Of a stretch of DNA of 20,810 bases, positions 1 to 6,397 are shown one piece after another. The notes beneath the pieces were generated by a model. That model saw only the letters and a program-made list of their open reading frames with translations. It did no database searches and was not told where the DNA came from. The translations under genes and the position numbers were made by a program. The stretch is from a virus: IMG/VR virus record IMGVR_UViG_3300046451_001932, positions 1 through 20,810 of that record. One strand, 5' to 3'. The first letter of the stretch is position 1. Each line of letters begins with the position of its first letter.

Positions 1-2
1 GT

Positions 3-239
3 AAGACTGTCTCTCAAAAAGGCGATGCAATGGAACCACCTAAAGTAGTAGACGGGGATAAGAAACCCCTAACTAAAGCTGAACTAGCTAAGATAGGTAA
101 CGGTTCTCAGGGCGCAGTCAAAGTGTTTACCTACGAGTGGAATGCTGGCGGAAGATCCGGTACGTCTTGTATGTTAACTGATGTTCAGATAACTGACCTG
201 GTAGTCTACGAAGCAGAAAATGCTGAAGAAGAGTTCTGA
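3..239 (+). CDS. Single-stranded DNA-binding protein, C-terminal part (5' end outside window)
   Basis: The reading frame is open from the left edge, so this is the C-terminal 78 residues of a longer protein; the ATG at 30 is internal and has no convincing SD. The segment contains a proline-rich MEPPKVVD stretch, a GNGS turn, a strand containing FTYEWN, and a late VQITDLV strand. This pattern is typical of phage OB-fold SSBs of the T7 gp2.5 functional class. It ends in an acidic tail closing with phenylalanine (AENAEEEF). In T7 gp2.5 the acidic tail with its terminal aromatic residue contacts DNA polymerase and primase-helicase, both encoded downstream here. The stop codon overlaps the next ATG (TGATG), indicating translational coupling. 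SSB function is inferred from the C-terminal pattern and context; the DNA-binding core lies mostly off-window. Confidence 0.72.
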   Translation, partial: KTVSQKGDAMEPPKVVDGDKKPLTKAELAKIGNGSQGAVKVFTYEWNAGGRSGTSCMLTDVQITDLVVYEAENAEEEF

Positions 240-538
240 TGGGAAACGTTATAGACATCAAGTCAAGAGTTCCCTTAATACTACGGGAGGAGGGCGTTGA
301 CTTAGCCCTTCTCTCAGTCTTTTACTTCACCGATGAGTTCAGTAAGTTAGCTAAAGACTTAGAAGAAGAAGTTAGACACGCTTTAGTGCTGATGGTGTAC
401 CGTTATCTTGTAGACGCAGAGACTCATGGAGACTTAGAGTTAAACGAAAAAGGTTTTACTCTAACTACAGACGCGGGTGATAGACTGAAAAACTTAGTAA
501 AAGAAGCTATTAAAACAGAAAAAATAGTATTCAATTAA
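239..538 (+). CDS. Hypothetical protein, 99 aa
   Basis: A small soluble protein with no family I recognise. The ATG overlaps the SSB stop codon (TGATG), which supports this start. The sequence is mainly helical in appearance, with alternating charged and leucine-rich stretches (residues about 35-60 and 80-95), no cysteine motif and no membrane segment. Its position directly behind the SSB and in the replication block suggests an accessory role in DNA metabolism or host takeover, but nothing in the sequence specifies one. Confidence 0.7.
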   Translation: MGNVIDIKSRVPLILREEGVDLALLSVFYFTDEFSKLAKDLEEEVRHALVLMVYRYLVDAETHGDLELNEKGFTLTTDAGDRLKNLVKEAIKTEKIVFN

Positions 539-548
539 CGAGGTCATC

Positions 549-620
549 ATGTATAGTGGCACCAAAGAAAAAGAAGAGAAAGATCCTCCCACAATTCCGT
601 GGGGGGATCCACCAGTATAA
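549..620 (+). CDS. Possible 23-aa microprotein
   Basis: The ORF runs from an ATG at 549 to TAA at 618-620. A CGAGG SD-like sequence sits at 539-543, five bases before the ATG. It fills the gap between the preceding gene (ends 538) and the next RBS (635). The predicted peptide is Lys/Glu-rich at first, then Pro/Trp-rich (DPPTIPWGDPPV). The second half coincides with a strong hairpin (582-609), so the ORF may simply be a leader translated through a regulatory structure. The SD, spacing and fit to the gap favour real translation; the short length argues for caution. Confidence 0.45.
   Translation: MYSGTKEKEEKDPPTIPWGDPPV
582..609 (+). promoter_or_regulatory. Strong RNA hairpin inside the mini-ORF
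   Basis: The left arm GATCCTCCCAC (582-592) pairs with GTGGGGGGATC (599-609) over 11 base pairs. One pair is a G-U wobble, and the loop is six bases (AATTCC). No T-tract follows, so it is not a canonical intrinsic terminator. It lies 25 bases before the SD of the deoxyribosyltransferase-like gene. Likely roles are an RNase III-type processing site, a pause/attenuation structure or a translational control element; the choice between these is inference. Confidence 0.6.
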
Positions 621-634
621 CCTTAACTAAGAAG

Positions 635-640
635 AAGGAG
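635..640 (+). promoter_or_regulatory. Ribosome binding site fixing the start at 647
   Basis: AAGGAG six bases upstream of the ATG at 647. It argues against the in-frame GTG at 599, which lies in the right arm of the hairpin and has no SD. Confidence 0.85.
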
Positions 641-646
641 ACCGCT

Positions 647-1105
647 ATGAAGAGTGGAGTATACTTAGCAGGAAAGATGGAGAGAGTTTCTATAGAAGCT
701 ATGAAAGGCTGGAGACAAGAGGCTCAACGTTACTTCGATGAGGTAGACATTCCAGTATGGGATCCAACAAGACGGATACCTATACACCTTCAAATAGAAG
801 GTAATCTAGAAGACGAGAGAAAAACTATAGATACCTGCAGAAAAATATTTAAGATGGACTTACAAGACATCTGTAAAAGCACAGTGATATTAGCTGATGT
901 AAGACGATATAAACAAGGGGAGATTGGTATAGGTACATCAATGGAGCTAATGTTTGCACACACTAAAAATAAAATAATAATTCTATGGGCAGATAAAAAA
1001 GACCCTATCCATCCTTTTTTAGAAGCAATTGCCACAGAAAAGTATTATGATTTAGAGGAGGCAATGGAAGCTACAGAGGAATACTTCGATGACATTTACG
1101 GTTGA
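647..1105 (+). CDS. Nucleoside 2-deoxyribosyltransferase-like protein
   Basis: The 152-aa product has the layout of the small nucleoside 2-deoxyribosyltransferase family. It has an N-terminal strand and loop YLAGKM (residues 6-11) followed by GWR, then a DL..I..STVILADV segment (71-85), then a GIGTSME motif (94-100). In this family the Glu of the GT..E motif is the catalytic nucleophile, here E100. Late HPFLE and LEEA segments also fit. Members transfer or hydrolyse deoxyribose on nucleosides, so a role in nucleotide salvage during replication is plausible; some relatives only bind nucleotides. The AAGGAG SD selects the ATG at 647. The 3' end overlaps the next gene by 17 bases. Family call fairly secure; substrate unknown. 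Confidence 0.72.
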   Translation: MKSGVYLAGKMERVSIEAMKGWRQEAQRYFDEVDIPVWDPTRRIPIHLQIEGNLEDERKTIDTCRKIFKMDLQDICKSTVILADVRRYKQGEIGIGTSMELMFAHTKNKIIILWADKKDPIHPFLEAIATEKYYDLEEAMEATEEYFDDIYG

Positions 1106-1343
1106 AAAAGATGACAAGACTATAGGCATACACTTACTTTGTGATGATAATATATACGACGAGATAGAAATCATAATAGGTTCTGCCGAAGTATATATAA
1201 GACAATACGATGAGAGCAAAGAAGAATATGACTTGATCCGATTCAGCCCCAGAATGTTCGGTGAGATGTTAGTATCAATGGATAAGGGACCAGGGACTTA
1301 TGCAGACCCTGATATAGAAAATGAACTTAACAAATTTAAATAA
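1089..1343 (+). CDS. Hypothetical acidic protein, 84 aa
   Basis: A small acidic protein, no recognised family. It appears beta-rich in the first half (alternating hydrophobic strands around residues 11-40), followed by FSPRMFGEML and an acidic tail. The ATG at 1089 lies within the end of the preceding gene and has a GAGG SD at 1076-1079, nine bases upstream, so translation is probably coupled. No catalytic motif or membrane segment is seen. Confidence 0.65.
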   Translation: MTFTVEKDDKTIGIHLLCDDNIYDEIEIIIGSAEVYIRQYDESKEEYDLIRFSPRMFGEMLVSMDKGPGTYADPDIENELNKFK

Positions 1344-1392
1344 CTTATTAACATCTACCCTAATTTTTAATGATCAAGGTCACTGGCAGTCC

Positions 1393-1398
1393 GGAGAG
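1393..1398 (+). promoter_or_regulatory. Ribosome binding site favouring the start at 1402
   Basis: GGAGAG lies just before the ATG at 1402. An upstream in-frame ATG at 1321 would overlap the previous gene by 23 bases, lacks a good SD, and would add 27 residues with no homology to the domain. With the 1402 start, 1344-1401 becomes the longest plus-strand spacer between genes (58 bases). It is AT-rich at first, and I cannot identify a promoter in it with confidence. Confidence 0.65.
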
Positions 1399-1401
1399 AA
1401 G

Positions 1402-1818
1402 ATGGACTCAGAAAAGAACTTTGGCTTTCTGTACTGTGTCTATAATAAACAGGATAAAAAATATTATATAGGCATGAAACAGTATAAACGAGGCGGGAAG
1501 AAAACAAGAGCTCGCAAGTTAAAGAACGGTAAGACGGTGAGAAAAACTAACGAGAAGTACGGCTCACCCTCTAACTGGAAAGATTATATGACGTCCTCCA
1601 CTGAGTTACAGGGGGACGTTGTTACTAAAGGCAAAAAAGTATTTGCTTTTGTATGCATTAAAGAATATAAAACGAAAGGAGGGTTAGTCTACGCCGAAGC
1701 TAATCTACAACATAAGTTAGATGTTATGATTAGTGTAGACAAAAAGGGAGAGAAGCTCTACTACAATAAGGCAGTAGCAGCAATTAGATTTGTCCCAAAG
1801 GAGTATTACAACTTATAA
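1402..1818 (+). CDS. GIY-YIG family endonuclease (SegE-like)
   Basis: From the preferred ATG the product is 138 aa and is essentially one GIY-YIG nuclease domain. The first strand GFLYCVY (residues 8-14) supplies the GIY-like motif, and KYYIGMK (20-26) supplies YIG. A basic segment follows (30-52), then SNWKDYMTSS (57-66), a signature seen in phage SegE-type GIY-YIG proteins. A later helix with AEANLQ (98-103) gives the candidate metal-binding Glu99, and YYN (120-122) the usual late Asn. It could be a free-standing homing nuclease or a domesticated DNA-processing nuclease. It sits 14 bases before the DNA polymerase gene, while another GIY-YIG-like gene follows that gene. Fold assignment is good; biological role is inferred. 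Confidence 0.68.
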   Translation: MDSEKNFGFLYCVYNKQDKKYYIGMKQYKRGGKKTRARKLKNGKTVRKTNEKYGSPSNWKDYMTSSTELQGDVVTKGKKVFAFVCIKEYKTKGGLVYAEANLQHKLDVMISVDKKGEKLYYNKAVAAIRFVPKEYYNL

Positions 1819-1832
1819 GGAGGCGTTCGAAG

Positions 1833-3674
1833 ATGAAACTAGTCATTGATATCGAAGCTAACGGACTATACCACGAAGCAGAAACTATTTATTTAATCTC
1901 TACTATGGATGTAGATACAGGTACTATAGTTTCTTTCAGCGAGCACGACAAGGAACTAAAAGGTTTTACAGAGGCTAAAGAGTACTTAGACTCTGCTGAA
2001 CAGTTAATAGGCCACAACCTATTACGCTATGACCTGCCTGTTATGGATAAAATATTAGGTTGGAATTTCCCTGCAAAAAAAATCTACGATACTCTTATTA
2101 TGAGTAGACTTAACTGGTTCTCACGAGCTACTACCTATGGTAGACACTCACTAAAAGCTTGGGGTGTATTCTTAGGAGATAATAAGGGAGACTTTAAAGA
2201 CTTCTCTCAGTACACTCAAGAGATGAAGGAGTACTGTGAGCAAGACATTAAGGTTAACTTTAAAATCTACGAAGCCCTTGAAAAAGAAAGGGCCCGAGTA
2301 GATAAACAAAGTAAAGGTAAGTATAATAAAGCAATAGAGCTTGAGCATAAACTATCTTACTGGTCTTCGAAACAAGTACAGAATGGCTGGGTGATAGACG
2401 AAGAAGGGCTTAATGTACTTATAGATAAAATAAGTTTAGAAATCAAGGCAATAGAAGAACACGTTGAACCCCAACTAGGTACTATGGAGGTGTTAATAGA
2501 TAAAGAACCTAAGACACCTCGTTATACTAAGAACGGGCACTACACTGTAGCAACAGCAAGAATGTTATCCGATACCACAGGAGAGTACGTAGATACTTCT
2601 GATGCGTTAAGAGACGAGCCCCCTATACTACCAGGAGAAACCTTCCAACGTAAACAAGTAGTGAAGGCAAGGTTAGGTAATCAAGATCACCTAAAAGCTT
2701 TTATCATTAAGATAGGTTGGCAGCCAGATGAATGGAACTGGAAGAAAGTAGGTAGAGACTTTATTAAAGTGTCTGCTAAGTTAACTAGTAAATCTCTTAG
2801 TAAACTAGGGCTTATAGGCACTAACATAGACTCTTATTTTACTTTAAGGGCTCGCAAGTCTATTCTGGAGGGGTGGAAAGACTATATAATTAACGGTGTA
2901 GACGGACCAAGACTCTACGGAGACGTTATAGACTTGGGTGCTGCCAGCGGTAGGCAAACACATAAAATCGTAGCGAATATACCTAGCCCCAACGCTAAGT
3001 ATGGCACTGAGATTCGTACTTTGTTAACATGCCCAGCAGATAAGACTTTAATCTCAGCTGATGGAGCTTCTTATCAAGCAAGGATCATGGCTCATTTTGT
3101 TAAGGACCCTGAGTTCACCGATGAAATACTTGAAGGGGATATTCACCAGAAGAATGCTGAAGCTATAGGCTGTGAAAGAAAACTTGCTAAGCCTTTCTTC
3201 TTTGCTTGGGCCTTCGGCGCTGGAGGAGCTAAGCTAGGTAGAATCTTAGGTGTCAGCGCTAACGAAGGTGCTGCAGGTAAACAAAGGTTCTTAGATAGGT
3301 GGCCTCAGCTAGCAGACTTAACAGCAAAGGTACAGCAAGCTGCTGACAGAGGTTATCTTAAGGGTATAGACGGTAGAAGAATCTATACCCCTGAAGCTTA
3401 CAAAGCCTTTAATTATCTTATTCAAGGTACTGAGGCTATCTTAATGAAAGCGACTGTAGTAGACATAAACGAGGAGTTCAGCCGCTGTCAGATCTTCGCC
3501 AAACAACTACTATTCTACCACGATGAGTGCACCTGGGAAATAGATCCAAAGGACGCCCCAAGGGCGCATGATATAATAGAGCGTTGTTTCCAAAACTCCC
3601 CTAAGAAGTATGGAGTAGAGATAATGGAGGCAGGCGATATTAAAACAGGCAACAACTACATGGAGGTACACTGA
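1833..3674 (+). CDS. Family A DNA polymerase with 3'-5' exonuclease (T7 gp5-like)
   Basis: The replicative polymerase, 613 aa against 704 in T7. The proofreading domain has D6 and E8 (DIEAN), D67 (HNLLRYD) and D138 (CEQD), so the exonuclease acidic set is complete. Polymerase motifs are A (D410 in SADGASYQAR), GDIHQKN (435-441), B (R449, K453, F457) and C (H563-D564-E565). Two deviations stand out. Gln415 occupies the place of the usual motif A glutamate (T7 E480, E. coli Pol I E710, the steric gate). Phe461 replaces the usual O-helix tyrosine (T7 Y530). F457 corresponds to Pol I residue 762. About 60 residues (228-285) occupy the place of the T7 thioredoxin-binding insertion; thioredoxin use cannot be judged. 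AAGGAGG lies upstream of the ATG. The stop overlaps the next start. Confidence 0.95.
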   Translation: MKLVIDIEANGLYHEAETIYLISTMDVDTGTIVSFSEHDKELKGFTEAKEYLDSAEQLIGHNLLRYDLPVMDKILGWNFPAKKIYDTLIMSRLNWFSRATTYGRHSLKAWGVFLGDNKGDFKDFSQYTQEMKEYCEQDIKVNFKIYEALEKERARVDKQSKGKYNKAIELEHKLSYWSSKQVQNGWVIDEEGLNVLIDKISLEIKAIEEHVEPQLGTMEVLIDKEPKTPRYTKNGHYTVATARMLSDTTGEYVDTSDALRDEPPILPGETFQRKQVVKARLGNQDHLKAFIIKIGWQPDEWNWKKVGRDFIKVSAKLTSKSLSKLGLIGTNIDSYFTLRARKSILEGWKDYIINGVDGPRLYGDVIDLGAASGRQTHKIVANIPSPNAKYGTEIRTLLTCPADKTLISADGASYQARIMAHFVKDPEFTDEILEGDIHQKNAEAIGCERKLAKPFFFAWAFGAGGAKLGRILGVSANEGAAGKQRFLDRWPQLADLTAKVQQAADRGYLKGIDGRRIYTPEAYKAFNYLIQGTEAILMKATVVDINEEFSRCQIFAKQLLFYHDECTWEIDPKDAPRAHDIIERCFQNSPKKYGVEIMEAGDIKTGNNYMEVH

Positions 3675-4093
3675 TGTTTGTAGCAGAAGAAGTACAAGAA
3701 GCCATTAAAGATCGAGCAACCAGAGACAGTTATTTTAAGAGTAAATTTTACCCTAAGTACAGGACAGAAGGTTATCAAGTGTATTGGATAAACACTAGGC
3801 AACATGAAAACCTGACTCAAGGTTATATAGGGATAGCCCCCTTATGTAATCGTGCTATACAAAAGAGATACGACATAGAAGTATGGTACTATAATACTTT
3901 CGGAGACAAAGATATAAACAGAAAATATTTATTAGACAATATGATAGCTAACTACGCTGAGCTACAGTTTAATATATTGTACTCTGACTTATCTAAAGAT
4001 ATGGCTAACGCCCACGAAAGATTCTTAAGACCTGCCGGTAACTACTCTGATAGTAGAGATCTTAGTAACTGGAATACAAAGAAAGGAGGTTGA
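3674..4093 (+). CDS. Putative GIY-YIG nuclease
   Basis: The 139-aa product carries a weaker GIY-YIG pattern. QVYWIN (35-40) stands for the GIY strand and GYIGIA (50-55) for YIG. Arginines R60 and R65 follow at about the spacing of the family's catalytic Arg. The C-terminal part reads HERFLRPAGN...NWN...GG (114-139), close to the E..LRP..N..WN ending common in phage GIY-YIG proteins, which makes E115 the candidate metal ligand. It overlaps the DNA polymerase stop (TGATG), has GGAGGT at 3662-3667, and precedes the exonuclease. Its place suggests resolution or degradation of DNA, comparable to T7 endonuclease I in function but not in fold. Divergent, so moderate confidence. Confidence 0.5.
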   Translation: MFVAEEVQEAIKDRATRDSYFKSKFYPKYRTEGYQVYWINTRQHENLTQGYIGIAPLCNRAIQKRYDIEVWYYNTFGDKDINRKYLLDNMIANYAELQFNILYSDLSKDMANAHERFLRPAGNYSDSRDLSNWNTKKGG

Positions 4094-4094
4094 A

Positions 4095-4763
4095 ATGAAT
4101 GTTTATATTGATGGAGACCTAATGATACATCGTTGTGTATGGAATAACGATATACAAGGAATGAAAGACAAAGCAATAGACTTACTAGAAGATATAATGC
4201 ACGAAACCCAGGCAGAGAATGGGAGAATAGCCGTGGGAGGAGCTAATAACTTCAGGAAAGTTATTTATCCTAACTATAAAGGTAACAGAAAAAGAAACGA
4301 GGACCCTGAGGTAAAGGCTATGTTTTCAGCTGCATACACTTTCTTCAATGAAGAGTTAGAGTCTGTAGCTTCTGTGGGACAGGAAGCAGACGACTTATTA
4401 GCCATATGGCAGACCGAAGAGCCAGGTATAATAGTTTCTATTGATAAAGATATGCTTCAAGTCCCAGGTATCCACTTTAATAATGCAAAGTGGGAGTACA
4501 CCGAAATGAAAGAAGAGGAGTGTAATTACCTCTTACACAAACAAATTCTTACTGGAGACAGCTCTGATAATATCAAGGGCTTACCTGGTATAGGGCCTAA
4601 GAAGGCTGAAGCAATACTGGCGGGTAGGGGTAAAGACCTACGTAAAGCAGTGTGTCAGGCTTATAAAGATCAAATAGGGAAAGGATGGGAAGAAGAAGTT
4701 CAATTAAATACTGATCTAATTTACTTAAGAAGAAAGTTTGATGATCGTTATTTAATAGTTTAA
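4095..4763 (+). CDS. 5'-3' exonuclease / flap endonuclease (T7 gp6-like)
   Basis: The 222-aa product is a compact member of the FEN/PIN-like 5' nuclease family. Acidic clusters are D6 and D8 (YIDGD), E97-D99-D100 (EADDLL), D117 and D119 (SIDKDM), and D155 and D158 (GDSSDN). The helix-hairpin DNA-binding motif GLPGIGPKKA (162-171) follows directly. FRKVIYPNYKGNRK (53-66) matches the basic helical-arch region. T7 gp6 (about 300 aa) removes RNA primers and degrades host DNA; the same role is likely here. The protein is short, with most of the loss after the helix-hairpin-helix. An AAGGAGGT SD (4083-4090) overlaps the end of the previous gene. Confidence 0.92.
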   Translation: MNVYIDGDLMIHRCVWNNDIQGMKDKAIDLLEDIMHETQAENGRIAVGGANNFRKVIYPNYKGNRKRNEDPEVKAMFSAAYTFFNEELESVASVGQEADDLLAIWQTEEPGIIVSIDKDMLQVPGIHFNNAKWEYTEMKEEECNYLLHKQILTGDSSDNIKGLPGIGPKKAEAILAGRGKDLRKAVCQAYKDQIGKGWEEEVQLNTDLIYLRRKFDDRYLIV

Positions 4764-4774
4764 CTAGCAATGAA

Positions 4775-4780
4775 AAGGAG
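4775..4780 (+). promoter_or_regulatory. Ribosome binding site fixing the start at 4788
   Basis: AAGGAG at the right distance (seven bases) from the ATG at 4788. The in-frame ATG at 4770 lies inside the region needed for this SD and has no SD of its own, so the longer form is unlikely. Confidence 0.8.
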
Positions 4781-4787
4781 AGAGAGC

Positions 4788-6386
4788 ATGGCTAGATTTT
4801 TGAGACACGGAGCGTGCGATAAGTGCGGTTCAAGTGATGCGGTAGCTGTCTATGATGACGAAGCACCTAACAAGTGTATGTCTTGCGGACACCTACATAA
4901 AGTAACCGACGACTTTGAAAGAGAGAGAAACAAAATGAACACACAATTTAATGTGGTTGACCTACCTCATGGTACAATCGAAGATAGAAAAATATCTAAG
5001 GCTGTCTGTGAAAAGTTTAACGTGGTAAAAAGCGTTGATGCTGATGGGAGTACTGATAAAGTATACTACTCCTACTACAAAGATAAAACCTTGCTAGGCT
5101 ATAAGGTAAGAGGGCTACCTAAATCTTTTACTATAGCAGGGACTTTAGGTGATGAGCTATTCGGACAACATGCCTTTACCCCAGGCGGCAAACGGCTTGT
5201 CATCACCGAAGGGGAGGAAGACGCACTTGCTGTAGCCGAGTGTTCTAAGCAACAGTATAATCTTATTTATCCTGTTGTGTCTATTGCCAGCGCTAATAAC
5301 TTACGCGCCGTAGTAGAACAGCGTGAGTGGATAAGGTCTTTCGAAGAGGTAGTTCTCTTCACTGATCGAGACCCAGCTGGTAAAGCCGCCGTAGAAAAGT
5401 TAGCGTCTATTATAGGCTACGATAAGGTTAAGGTAGCTACTGCTAACAACAAGGATGCTAGTGAAGACTATACCCTGCTAGGTAAGAAACACGTTATGGA
5501 ATCCATATGGAACGCTCAAGTATATAACCCTCAGTTCATACTGACTAGTAATGACTTGTGGAAGTCCCTGGAAGAGTATAACAACATCAAGTCTAACCCT
5601 TATCCCGATTGTTTCTCTGAGTTGAATGACAAACTTAAGGGTATGAGGTTCGGCGAGATAACCCTATGGACTTCGGGTACAGGTGCAGGGAAATCTACCT
5701 TGCTAAGAGAAGTCATGTTAGACATAGTCTCTAATACTGATGAGAAGATAGGTATTATTTCCCTTGAAGAGTCTCCAGCAGAAACTGCAAGGAAGCTAGC
5801 AGGCATGGCACTTAACAGAAACCCTGCTAAAGAAGACATACCTATGAAGGAGCTTAAAGAAGGTTTCGATAAGGTATTTGGGGATGATAGAGTTCTTGTG
5901 TTAGACCATGCTGGCTCTATGTCTGATGGTATAGTAAATCAACTAGAGTATATGGCACTTAGAGGTTGTAAGTACCTCTTCATAGATCATATTACTATAC
6001 TAGTCTCTGAAGGAGCAGAGGGCCTTACAGGAAATGAAGCTATCGATAAGATAATGAATGACCTACTAAGAATAACTAAGCAACATAACGTATGGATAGG
6101 TTTAGTATCACATCTAAGAAAAATGCAGCAGACAGGTAAGTCTTTTGAGGAAGGACACATGCCTACAGTAGACGACATAAGGGGTTCAGGTTCTATAAAA
6201 CAAATCTCACATGACATAATTGCTTTTGCAAGAGACATCTCAAGTGAAGATGAGTCAGCAAGAAATACTATATCCCTTAAAGTATTAAAGTCCAGGTTCA
6301 CAGGTGATACAGGGCCTGCTGGAAAAGTAAAGTATAACTCAGACACGGGTAGGCTAGACCCAGTAGGTTCTGAAGTAACATTCTAA
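4788..6386 (+). CDS. Primase-helicase (T7 gp4-like)
   Basis: The 532-aa product matches the T7 gp4 layout (566 aa). An N-terminal zinc ribbon has C10, C13, C30 and C33. The Toprim primase core carries VITEGEEDAL (E142) and LFTDRD (D193, D195). The hexameric RecA-like helicase has Walker A SGTGAGKST (296-304), IISLEES (323-329), the Walker B/H2 strand YLFIDHI (396-402), VSHLRK (440-445) and DIRGSGSIKQ (463-472). It would unwind DNA and lay primers at the fork with the polymerase and SSB of this block. The C-terminus ends in SEVTF; the T7 protein also ends in phenylalanine, which contacts its polymerase. An internal ATG at 4935 could give a zinc-less form. Confidence 0.95.
   Translation: MARFLRHGACDKCGSSDAVAVYDDEAPNKCMSCGHLHKVTDDFERERNKMNTQFNVVDLPHGTIEDRKISKAVCEKFNVVKSVDADGSTDKVYYSYYKDKTLLGYKVRGLPKSFTIAGTLGDELFGQHAFTPGGKRLVITEGEEDALAVAECSKQQYNLIYPVVSIASANNLRAVVEQREWIRSFEEVVLFTDRDPAGKAAVEKLASIIGYDKVKVATANNKDASEDYTLLGKKHVMESIWNAQVYNPQFILTSNDLWKSLEEYNNIKSNPYPDCFSELNDKLKGMRFGEITLWTSGTGAGKSTLLREVMLDIVSNTDEKIGIISLEESPAETARKLAGMALNRNPAKEDIPMKELKEGFDKVFGDDRVLVLDHAGSMSDGIVNQLEYMALRGCKYLFIDHITILVSEGAEGLTGNEAIDKIMNDLLRITKQHNVWIGLVSHLRKMQQTGKSFEEGHMPTVDDIRGSGSIKQISHDIIAFARDISSEDESARNTISLKVLKSRFTGDTGPAGKVKYNSDTGRLDPVGSEVTF
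4935..6386 (+). other. Possible internal start giving a helicase-only short form
   Basis: ATG at 4935 is codon 50 of the primase-helicase, just after the zinc ribbon. A purine-rich stretch (AAAGAGAGAG) lies 7-16 bases upstream. T7 gene 4 makes two proteins, with the short 4B form starting at Met64 and lacking the zinc domain; the geometry is the same. The SD is weaker than that of the main start. Internal initiation is inferred. Confidence 0.4.
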
Positions 6387-6397
6387 GGAGAGAAAAC

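Noticed and set aside
582-609. The hairpin as an N4-type vRNAP promoter
   Set aside because: Known N4 early promoters have short stems (5-7 bp) with a three-base loop; this one has 11 bp and a six-base loop and lies inside a translated ORF. No second similar hairpin was noticed in the window.
599-646. GTG start for the deoxyribosyltransferase-like gene
   Set aside because: It lies in the hairpin arm without an SD; the ATG at 647 has AAGGAG and begins directly with the conserved first strand.
790-1035. Minus-strand ORF opposite the deoxyribosyltransferase-like gene
   Set aside because: Antisense to a gene with recognisable motifs, no SD, and no sign of independent coding.
1321-1401. Upstream ATG for the first GIY-YIG gene
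   Set aside because: It would overlap the previous gene, has no good SD and adds residues outside the domain; 1402 has GGAGAG.
1344-1401. A phage promoter in the longest plus-strand spacer
   Set aside because: AT-rich but without a clear -35/-10 pair or a sequence repeated elsewhere in the window, so a promoter cannot be supported.
5600-6346. Two minus-strand ORFs opposite the helicase domain
   Set aside because: They are complements of the conserved RecA-like motifs; open by codon composition only.
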